Part shown: positions 19,629 through 28,326 of the stretch, one piece after another
Layout of the letters: each line of letters starts with the position of its first letter
Numbering within the stretch: position 1 is the stretch's first letter
From: Tribonema minus
Taxonomy: Eukaryota > Sar > Xanthophyceae > Tribonematales > Tribonemataceae
Assembly (NCBI GenBank): GCA_017506865.1
Contig: JAFCMP010000434.1
Coordinates: 806,001-870,000 of the forward strand
DNA length: 64,000 nucleotides
Reading direction: 5' to 3'
Notes under the pieces: generated by a model
Told to the model about the DNA's origin: nothing
Databases searched by the model: none
The model's input: the letters and a program-made list of their open reading frames with translations, nothing else
Made by a program: the position numbers and the translations under genes

Positions 19629-20689
19629 GTGAAAGACATCAAGCCAAGCAGCGGCAGGCCATTCAACTTCCTTTCGCCTGAAATCGGAGACCTTGATTTC
19701 AGGGAGTTCTTTCGCTTCCACAAGCGAGATTTTCTACACCTGGCTTCTGCTCTCGAGATACCTGGCACCTTCAAGCTTCCCAAGGGCGGCAGCAAGTCAG
19801 GACTGCGGTGCTTCGACTGCGGTGCTTCGCTTACATGCTCTGGAGGCTGGCGTTCTCAACAACTTTGCTCCATGACGAGCTTCAGTGGGGCGAGGGGCGG
19901 GGAACGCTTTGCGAGATGTTTCAGGTGGCCCTCACATTTGCTATGAGAGGTGGGCGGGCGCACGATCTGGTGCATGAGTTGCGTGTAAAAGCTGTGAGGC
20001 CCAAATGCAAGAAGTTTGCGCAGGCCATCAGTGACAAATGGTCTCCCTTAGACAGGTGTTGGGGGTTCATAGACGGTACCATCAGAAGAACTTGTAGGTC
20101 CGTTGCTGGACAGCGCGAGGCATACAATGGTTGGAAGCGTACACATGGGTTGAAGTACCAGTCAGTTGAGACTCCTGATGGCATTTTACGTCAGGTCTGG
20201 GGCCCCATCCTCTGTTGTCGCAATGACAACTACCTTCTGCAACAGTCTAAGTTGCTGCCTCTGCTGCTGCAGCATTTCAACTCAGCAAATGGTTTGCCGT
20301 ACTACTTGTACGGTGACCCAGCATACCCGCTCTTCCCCTGGCTGTTGCGTCCATACAAAGGCAATCTCGCTGCTTGGCAGGCAGAGTTCAACAGAAAAAT
20401 GAGCAGGGTGCGGGAAACAGTAGAGTGGGGATTTGGGAAAATTGTGGCAAACTGGGCCTTTGTCAATTTTGTCCCGCAACAGAAGATATTCGGATCTGCA
20501 GCTGGTCTAAGACTTGGGCCTATGTATGCTGTGGCTGCACTTCTCACTAACTGTCACACATGCATGTACGGATCTGAGACTAGTGCCTACTTCAACTGCA
20601 CCCCCCCACGCTGGAGGAGTACCTGGCAGGGCAGAGCTGACGGGCTTCCAAAGTTGGCAAACTTTGAAAAGAATTTACTTCGGCAATGA
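19629..20689 (+). pseudogene. PIF/Harbinger DDE transposase, frame broken by a 14-bp duplication
   Basis: The C-terminal 293 codons (from 19,808) carry the DDE_Tnp_4 signature: FIDGTIRR (D89 in this frame), YGDPAYPLFPWLL (D170) and RETVEWGFGKI (E206). The N-terminal frame (19,629-19,830) encodes FREFFRFHKRDFLHLASAL, like the region before the catalytic core. Between them GACTGCGGTGCTTC occurs twice in tandem (about 19,801-19,829). This 14-bp duplication shifts the frame; with one copy the two parts read through. It would have catalysed cut-and-paste transposition of the element and is probably inactive now. Confidence 0.75.
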
Positions 20690-21734
20690 TAAGAAACGCC
20701 AACTCTGTCTGGACTGCAAACCACAATTGTTTTTGTTTCACGTTTGCTGCGCGGTCCCATGCTCTCTGTGATGGCAATTGATACATGTTAACTGGCTGGT
20801 AGAGTGCACAATAGTACATCACCGCGAACGCTCATGCACTCTTGTACACAGCATGACGGCATAAGACAACAACGCTAAGCTAAACAAGCTACACCAGAGA
20901 GTCGATGCGGAGGTGCTGCAGCTTATTTTAATAGTATACACATTTTTGGTGGCAGACACACTGCGCGCGCCAAGACGCATGGACATGACAAACCACAATG
21001 TTGAAGTATTACCGATCCTCACATTATGCATGCATGCTGGCACTACAATGTGACTCGTGGCGCACTCTCAGTAACCTGCATGGAACATGCATGGCGCACA
21101 CGTTGCATGCACAGCTGCATAGTTCAACGTAGTGAAATACCTACGGTACACTAAATCACCGACAAGTCTACACATATTTTTTTTTCCCAAGAAGCCACCA
21201 TGCATGAAGCACCACGCCACAACATAAACTCCCCATGACTTCTATTGCTTAGCTTACCGTAGACTAAGTGCGCATGCATCATGCTGGCCAATGGACATGG
21301 CATGCTGTGGCCACATTTACAACAGGTCACATAAGCTGCCACAACTGCCAAGACTGCCAGTGAGTGCTGTGGCAAACACGCATGTGCACCATTATAATAC
21401 AGTAACTGGTACTGATCACAGCGTTCACGAAGGCATCACCAGACATTGTCAAGTAACATATGCATGCACACAACGCAAAAACACGCCCCAGGATGGCTGC
21501 TGCTGCAGCAGCCACAAGCCTGGAGGTGTAGTGAGTGGATGTAATTTGGCCTATTCATCATGAACAACACCTATCAAATCAACCTAACAGTGTGCTGAGC
21601 TTACAACCCGTGACAGCACTCAGTTTGCCACGTCACCCCGCATCAAGCACAGCTGCCTGCTACCGTTCAACAGCAACATAAAGAGCGCACCTAGAATCTG
21701 TTCAACGGCAACGATCAACCCAAATTGAATGTTG
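20690..21734. other. non-coding interior of the Harbinger-like element
   Basis: No gene is seen between the stop of the transposase and the end of the coiled-coil frame. It contains several CATGCATG-type tracts (20,990-21,130; 21,185-21,300). Spliced exons of the second gene may hide here, but no convincing Myb motif was found. Confidence 0.3.
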
Positions 21735-22031
21735 TTACTTCGTAGGAAGAGCTGCAGTCACTGCCGCCATCATGGACATGAACATCTGCTGGTTAAATGC
21801 GTTCAAGGAAGTAATCAGTTCATGCGTTGCCTGCCTGTCAGCATTGCTCTCGGCCGCGGCAGCCTCGCGAGCATGCTTTGCATCTTCAAGCTGAAGTCTC
21901 TGCGTCTCTCTCCTGAAGGCTAAGTCATCTGCGTGCACCTGCTTCTCGTACTCGAGGCGCTCTTCGTCGCGCTTGGCCTGTGCTTCGCGAGCCACCTCCG
22001 CTGCCTTTGCTTGCTGCTCCCGCCCCTCCAT
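21735..22031 (-). CDS. coiled-coil protein, probable C-terminal remnant of the Harbinger second gene
   Basis: 98 codons, highly charged and alanine-rich (RDEERLEYEKQV; LQLEDAKHAREAAAA), ending with a hydrophobic patch FNQQMFMSMMAAVTAALP. Harbinger elements usually encode a Myb/SANT DNA-binding partner with a C-terminal coiled coil. No Myb domain is visible upstream, so this looks like the tail of such a protein. It reads toward the transposase gene and sits just inside the right terminus. Confidence 0.4.
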   Translation of the reverse strand: MEGREQQAKAAEVAREAQAKRDEERLEYEKQVHADDLAFRRETQRLQLEDAKHAREAAAAESNADRQATHELITSLNAFNQQMFMSMMAAVTAALPTK

Positions 22032-22642
22032 AATAAAATTCCCCCCGTTCTCTAGAAACTCGTTTTCTAGCGCAAAAACAGAGTACTCGGAAACCCTCTA
22101 TTGAATCAGTAGGTGAGATCGGAATTCATTACAGGAAGGCCAGAGCCCTGAAAGTTACCTACAGGCTGCCTCACCATGTTGTATATGCTGAGTCAACAAG
22201 TGAAGTATCTAAGGATACCTGCACTCTGCTTCACTGTACTTTGTATACTCACAGAGTTATACTAAAGTTCTACACAGCGCAGGCCTGCATTACTCTTGTG
22301 TGGCTGAAGGGTGTCCTACATGCTGCTGTCCTGTCCTATGACTGTTTGTGTTTGAATCAACTTGAAATTCATAGTTGAACTTTCACATGATGCCTCAGAT
22401 ATTACTTTTCCAAAGAGGCCGACCCAAAATGGCGCCGCTACGACGCTCATTCGGTTTTTGTTGCTTTGCACTTTATTATTTGGGATCTTTGTTCGTATTG
22501 AATCAGTAGGTGAGATCCAAATTCATTACAGGAAGGCCAGAGCCCTGAAAGTCACCTACAGGCTGCCTCACCATGTTGTTGTGTACTGAGTCAATAAGTG
22601 AAGTATCTAAGGATACCTGCACTCTGCTTCACTGTACCGTGA

Positions 22643-23413
22643 GGCATACAGGGCGAGGTGTGCCCATGGCGGTGCAGTGACGTGAGCCCCACCTCCACGC
22701 ATGCGATCAGCTGCTCCAGCCAGCACATACGGGGGCACAACGCGACACACACTGCCCAAAAGCGGTGCCTACAGCGCATCTTGAGACAGCACCATGTCTC
22801 TATTGTCCGCAATGAGGACGCTAGCGTCTTCAAGGTACCGGGGTATCGGGCGGACACAGTCATTGACCCAGGGTGTCTGCACTTTAGCAGTGCATACCGT
22901 AACAAGGGAATAGTGCTAGACACAAGTGTGCGCGCGCCCACAGCGAGCTCGTACCTGACAGGCAAAACAAATGCCTCGAACACGGACGGCTATGCTGCTG
23001 GGGTGGGGGAGGACGCGAAGGTCAAGCACCACACCGGCACCTTGACGTCATCTTGGGCTTTTGTGCCATTCGTGCAGGAGTCGTACGGACGGCTGGGCAA
23101 GCAGACAAGCCTTTTTGTTAAGGAGTTGGCAATGCACTCAGCACTGTGCTCAGGGGGGGGGAAGGCAGATGTGTTACGCAAGGCCGGGTTAGCTAAGCGT
23201 CAGATCCACATTGAGCTGAGCATATCGCTGGCGCGGGAGTTGGCGGAGCGCGTCATGGCATACACACGTGGAGCGCGAATGCTGGGCTGTGTTGCGGCGC
23301 CGGTATCCAAACTCCTAGGGCACAGCGCAGACTAGGCTGCTGCGTTGACGCAAGCTTTTCGATTGCATAGGCAACCCGGCCTCCCTTGGGCCTTTATAAA
23401 TACAAGTCCATAC
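22643..23413 (+). mobile_element. 5'-truncated non-LTR-type element inserted in the satellite
   Basis: 771 bp flanked by the 9-bp duplication GTACCGTGA (22,634-22,642 and 23,414-23,422). The frame 22,658-23,335 encodes the C-terminal part of a retroelement protein: GYRADTVIDPGCLHF, NKGIVLDTSVRAPTASSYL and AFVPFVQESYGRLG, a pattern recalling the nuclease-like C-terminus of reverse-transcriptase elements (ADTVIDP and VLDTSV would be its acidic motifs). The body ends AAATACAAGTCCATAC without a poly(A) tail. Truncation from the 5' side plus a target duplication indicates target-primed insertion. Confidence 0.65.
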
Positions 23414-24582
23414 GTACCGTGACTTTGTATACTCACAGAGTTATACTAAAGTTCTACACAGCGCAGGCCTGCATTACTCTCTTGTGTGGCTGAAGGGTGT
23501 CCTACATGCTGCTGTCCTGTCCTATGACTGTTTGTGTTTGAATCAACTTGAAGTTCATAGTTGAACTTTCACATGATGCCTCAGATATTACTTTTCCAAA
23601 GAGGCCGACCCAAAATGGCGCCGCTACGACGCTCGTTCGGTTTTTGTTGCTTTGCACTTCATTATTTGGGATCTTTGTTCATATTGGATCAGTAGGTGAG
23701 ATCCAAATTCATTACAGGAAGGCCAGAGCCCTGAAAGTCACCTACAGGCTGCCTCACCATGTAGTTGTGTACTGAGTCAATAAGTGGAGTATCTAAGGAT
23801 ACCTGCACTCTGCTTCACTGTACTTTGTATACTCACAGAGTTATACTAAAGTTCTACACAGCGCAGGCCTGCATTACTCTGTTGTGTGGCTGAAGGGTGT
23901 CCTACATGCTGCTGTCCTGTCCTATGACTGTTTGTGTTTGAATCAACTTGAAGTTCATAGTTGAACTTTCACATGATGCCTCAGATATTACTTTTCCAAA
24001 GAGGCCGACCCAAAATGGCGCCGCTACGAAGCTCATTCGGTTTTTGTTGCTTTGCACTTTATTATTTGGGATCTTTGTTCATATTGAATCAGTAGGTGAG
24101 ATCCAAATTCATTACAGGAAGGCCAGAGCCCTGAAAGTCACCTACAGGCTGCCTCACCATGTTGTTGTGTACTGAGTCAATAAGTGAAGTATCTAAGGAT
24201 ACCTGCACTCTGCTTCACTGTACCGTGACTTTGTATACTCACAGAGTTATACTAAAGTTCTACACAGCGCAGGCCTGCATTACTCTCTTGTGTGGCTGAA
24301 GGGTGTCCTACATGCTGCTGTCCTGTCCTATGACTGTTTGTGTTTGAATCAACTTGAAGTTCATAATTGAACTTTCACATGATGCCTCAGATATTACTTT
24401 TCCAAAGAGGCCGGCCCAAAATGGCGCCGCTACGACGCTCGTTCGGTTTTTGTTGCTTTGCACTTTATTATTTGGGATCTTTGTTCATATTGAATCAGTA
24501 GGTGAGATCCGAATTCATTACAGGAAGGCCAGAGCCCTGAAAGTCACCTACAGGCTGCCTCACCATGTTGTTGTGTACTGAG

Positions 24583-24827
24583 ATGTGTTACGCAAGGCCG
24601 GGTTAGCTAAGCGTCAGATCCTCATTGAGCTGAGCATATCGCTGGCGCGGGAGTTGGCGGAGCGCGTCACGGCGTACACACGTGGAGCGCGAATGCTGGG
24701 CTGTGTTGCGGCGCCGGTATCCAAGCTCCTAGGGCACAGCGCAGACTAGGCTGCTGCGTTGACGCAAGCTTTTCGATTGCATAGGCAACCCGGCCTCCCT
24801 TGGGCCTTTATAAATACAAGTCCATAC
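24583..24827 (+). mobile_element. second, shorter copy of the same truncated element
   Basis: 245 bp nearly identical to the 3' 245 bp of the copy at 22,643-23,413, ending at the same AAGTCCATAC. It is flanked by GTACTGAG (24,575-24,582 and 24,828-24,835), a different site of the satellite unit. Two copies with the same 3' end but different 5' truncations confirm non-LTR-like behaviour. Confidence 0.75.
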
Positions 24828-25170
24828 GTACTGAGTCAATAAGTGGAGTATCTAAGGGTACCTGCACTCTGCTTCACTGTACTTTGTATACTCACAGAGT
24901 TATACTAAAGTTCTACACAGCGCAGGCCTGCATTACTCTGTTGTGTGGGCTGAAAAGTGTCCTACATGCTGCTGTCCTGTCTTATGACTGTTTGTGTGTG
25001 AATCAACTTGAAGTTGATAGTTGAACTTTCACATGATGCCTCAGATATTACTTTTCCAAAGAGGCCGACCCAAAGTGGCGCCGCTACGACGCTCGTTCGG
25101 TTTTTGTTGCTTTGCACTTTATTATGTGGGATCTTTTTTCATATTGAATCAGTATGTGAGATTAAGTTCA

Positions 25171-26290
25171 AGTATCAACTTCAAAATATTCAAACACTAG
25201 CACAACAGCATGCAGCAGCAGCAGAACAAGCTTAGCCCATGCCACAGTGAACATATAGTGTTGTAAGTAAAATGAGATAGTAAATGTATAGTAGAGTGTA
25301 AACGAGACTCAACACGCAACAGTTTAGTGAGAGAGCATGTAGGTAACTTTCAGGGCTCTAACCCCTTTCTGTACATGAATTGCTTCTCACCCACTGATTC
25401 AACTTTCGAATTGATTCAAAAGAATATTATGCAAAGTATTAAAAGTCCACCGAGCGTCGTAGCAGCGCCATTTTGGGTCAGCCTCTTTGGAAAAGTAATA
25501 TCTGAGGCATCCTTTGAAAGTTCATGTATTAACTTCAAGAAGATTCAAACACAAACACAAGCACAACAGCATGCAGCAGCAGCATGCAGCAGCAGCAGGG
25601 CAAGCTTAGCCCATGCCACAGTGAACATACAGTGTTGTAAGCAAGATGAGATAGTAAATGTATAGTAGAGTGTAAAAGAGACTCAACACACAACAGTTTA
25701 GTGAGAGTGCATGTAGGTAACTGTTAGGGCTCTAACCCCTTTCTGTACATAAATTGATTCTCACCTAGTGATTCAACTTCCGAATTGATTCAAAAGAATG
25801 TTATGCAAAGTAACAAAAGTCCACCGAGCGTCGTAGCGGCGCCATCTTGGGTCAGCCTCTTTGGAAAAGTGATATCTGAGGCATCCTTTGAAAGTTCAAG
25901 TATTAACTTCAAGAAGATTCAAACACAAACACAAGCACAACAGCATGCAGCAGAGCAAGCTTAGCCCATGCCACAGTGAACATACAGCGTTGTAAGCAAG
26001 ATGAGATAGTAAATGTATAGTAGAGTATAGAAGAGACTCAACACACAACAGTTTAGTGAGAGTGCATGTAGGTAACTTTTAGGGCTCTAACCCCTTTCTG
26101 TACATGAATTGATTCTGACCTAGTGATTCAACTTTCGAATTGATTCAAAAGAATATTATGCAAAGTAACAAAATATCCACCGAGCGTCGTAGCGGCGCCA
26201 TCTTGGGTCAGCCTCTTTGGAAAAGTAATATCTGAGGCATCCTTTGGAAGTTAAGTATTAACTTCAAGAGGAACCAAACACAAACAGAAG
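25171..26290 (-). repeat. inverted units of a related satellite
   Basis: Three units of ~356-374 bp (marker TAGGTAAC at about 25,340, 25,713 and 26,069) carry the reverse complement of the satellite to the left (GGTCAGCCTCTTTGGAAAAG). They are clearly more diverged from it than the plus-oriented units are from each other. Short AGCAGCATGCAGC runs separate them. The array therefore changes orientation near 25,170-25,330. Confidence 0.75.
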
Positions 26291-26328
26291 TGTGTAATCG
26301 CAACAACACGCATCGTAGGGCCAAACTT

Positions 26329-26877
26329 TCAGCGATGCTTTGCAGTTATGTGCTGGTAACAGGCTGCTGTGGTGTCAAAGAATTTGTTGCAAATTGGGCA
26401 TGTGACCCCCCGAGCGCTTTCGCCCATGACAGGCAGGCCGTGACGCGTACCTCTCAGCAAGCTGAAGCTCTCAAAAGTGTTGCGGAACTGTGCTTCCACC
26501 TCCTTATATCGCTTGTCACCCCCAGAAACGAGGGTGACATCTAGTGTGCACGCCGGCGCAAAGCGCAAACCTTGAAGGGGCGCGGGGAAGGACTCTTCTC
26601 TGTTTGGCATGTATGCCAGCATCGTCAGCGCAACGATCAGACAAGTGTCTGCTGCCTGGCCCCAATATGTCAGCGACGTCACGCCCCGCACCAGCGTACC
26701 CCCTTCTTCACCTTCACGGACATACACAGAGGACGTGCAACCATTATTAAATAGAAGGACGCATCGCGACTGTTGGGCGCCTACAGGAGCCTTAAGGCTG
26801 CCGTATTGCGGCACAAATGCCTGGCAGCTGTTGTCGTAGTCCACCAAGTAAACTGAGGGGAAGGGGCCAGATACCAT
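26329..26877 (-). CDS. putative NYN/PIN-like ribonuclease with C-terminal C2H2 zinc finger
   Basis: 182 codons. The N-terminus VYLVDYDNSCQAF resembles the first acidic motif of NYN/PIN-like nucleases (vDxdN). AADTCLIVALTMLAYM fits the central D-containing helix and VTLVSGGDKRYKEVEAQF fits the SgDkgF motif. The end CPICNKFFDTTAACYQHITAKH is a C2H2 finger. An RNA-cleaving or RNA-binding role is inference from these motifs. The start at 26,877 is minimal: the frame is open upstream and a good acceptor (GTCGTGCAG) precedes it, so a 5' exon may exist. It directly abuts the inverted satellite. Confidence 0.45.
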   Translation of the reverse strand: MVSGPFPSVYLVDYDNSCQAFVPQYGSLKAPVGAQQSRCVLLFNNGCTSSVYVREGEEGGTLVRGVTSLTYWGQAADTCLIVALTMLAYMPNREESFPAPLQGLRFAPACTLDVTLVSGGDKRYKEVEAQFRNTFESFSLLRGTRHGLPVMGESARGVTCPICNKFFDTTAACYQHITAKHR

Positions 26878-27146
26878 GTGTGTCCACCTGCACGACAGGC
26901 AGAAGGGTGAGCAGGTGGTGAGGGCTTACCACACAGGTTACACGGCGTCCTTGTGTGTCATAGGCTGGTAAACACTTTGTGTAATTGCTCCATGACCGTG
27001 GTACCTGCGCACTTTGCTGTCAAGACTCAAAAAGCAACAGGGCATAATGGTGCTGCTTGGGTGTACCAGAGCCGCGGCCTCGGCTGGAAGGCTGTTTTGT
27101 TTGTACTACACCTTTGCCGACTGCATCAAAACTTGTGTTGACTTGC

Positions 27147-27310
27147 CTGAGCGCAGGGGCCGGTCGTTGGCAGGAGGACCCTGCACCTCCTATGTGCAGC
27201 AGGCTCGGGTGCGCCGGCTGGGCCATGAAGGTACTGCTGTGTGGTATCAATGCACCGACTTGGACGGCCACGGCTGCTGTCATAGCAGCCAGCATCAGAA
27301 GCTTGGGCAT
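27147..27310 (-). CDS. candidate 5' exon with signal-like N-terminus
   Basis: MPKLLMLAAMTAAVAVQVGA has the form of a signal peptide. The following ~35 residues are unremarkable, and the exon could end at a GC donor (CAG|GCAAGT). It could be the first exon of the zinc-finger gene downstream, but no phase-compatible link was found. Weak. Confidence 0.2.
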
Positions 27311-27595
27311 GATCGTTTTCAGATTCCAGGTGGCTCTCTCGAGGTGGCGCTCTTGTGGACCCGCGCCAGGCGGATTGCTCAGACTCCTGGCGGACGGTAG
27401 GTATTGCTTCGTGCGCTGTGGACGTTGGTGGCTGTGCCAGCTATACTGTGGAACGTGGACAAAACAATTGCAGTGTGAGCTCATGCTCTGCAGTTGTTGT
27501 ACGTGGTGAGAGTACTCAAGTATGTCATCAGCTAATACAGTTGATATGTGACTAAGGACACTACACAAGTTGCTGATAAGTACGAGTATGTGCAC

Positions 27596-28326
27596 GTCAG
27601 CTGCCCAATTGCCTCTCCCAGCATGATGTTTGTCGACCGCACGTTGCTGATAAATACAAGCAGGTGAATATAAGAGCCACGTGCATGCTGGGAACAGTTA
27701 TCAAGAACAGCACCAGTTGCTGATAAATACAAGTGGGAGCTGGAGTCAGGCACAGTATGAGTTGCTGATGATTGAGAGCAGGAGCACATTGGAGCACCGC
27801 ACTCAAGATGACGCGCCACGTGTGCAGCGCTGCTCAATGCTTGCCTAGCGAGCACTGGTGAGGAGGAGTGAGGAGCAACATGCTGTTGTGTACACACACG
27901 CAGCTCACATTTCACATAACTGCGTGGTAGAAACCCCAAGCCGTTCCACTGCGCTTAGGTCTGCCGACCACCGGGAAAAGCAACCGCTTGCCACTTGGCA
28001 GGGTCAGCAGCCGCTGGGTGGGCTCCGCAATCCTGTGGCAGTGAAATGAAATATACAGCAGCCTCAGCCATACCATTGTGAGTCGCAGCACATTGAGGCA
28101 CGGATGTCTTGACTGGTTGACTGGCTGGAATTGTAAGGGTCGGCACGGCCCCGTGCTGCTGAGAGTGGGACACTTGTGGCATGGATAGCACACGTCGGCA
28201 CTTGTGTCTGCTGACACTGAGTGATTGCATTGTTGAACTTAGAGTTAGGGTTAGGGGAGATGGTAGCTCTGCGTTGTGTTTCATGGACAGCAAATAAAAT
28301 GTGGCATGTGTGTATCCTGAGCTGAA
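27596..28326. other. no gene seen; short dispersed repeats
   Basis: AGTTGCTGATAAATACAAG or close variants occur at about 27,560, 27,642, 27,716 and 27,760, giving a degenerate repeat cluster. Nothing else is recognised. The promoter of the plus-strand gene starting at 28,327 should lie here. Confidence 0.35.

Larger units (their letters stand above)
19293..22104. mobile_element. PIF/Harbinger-like DNA transposon, two convergent genes
   Basis: The left end (19,293 on) reads CAATAGGTTTTCCGAATACT; the right end reversed (from 22,104) reads CAATAGAGGGTTTCCGAGTA, an imperfect terminal inverted repeat of ~20 bp. Both ends also carry the subterminal motif AGTTTCTAGAG (about 19,363 and 22,055, inverted). 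The interior holds a DDE transposase on the plus strand and a short coiled-coil frame on the minus strand, the usual two-gene plan of this superfamily. Its exact ends and 3-bp target duplication could not be fixed by eye. Confidence 0.65.
22102..25170 (+). repeat. ~400-bp satellite array
   Basis: Units begin at GAATCAGTAGGTGAGATC near 22,102, 22,500, 23,687, 24,087, 24,493 and 25,147. Uninterrupted units are 398-406 bp; the long ones contain foreign insertions. Units are about 97-99% alike, sharing for example CTTTTCCAAAGAGGCCGACC and ATGGCGCCGCTACGACG. A 75-codon frame recurs in each unit, but it varies freely at amino-acid level and is most likely incidental. Confidence 0.85.

Noticed and set aside
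22362-24581. A 75-codon frame repeated in each satellite unit (MKFIVELSHDASDITFPKRP)
   Set aside because: It recurs because the DNA repeats. Differences between units change amino acids freely, and there is no start context or known motif.
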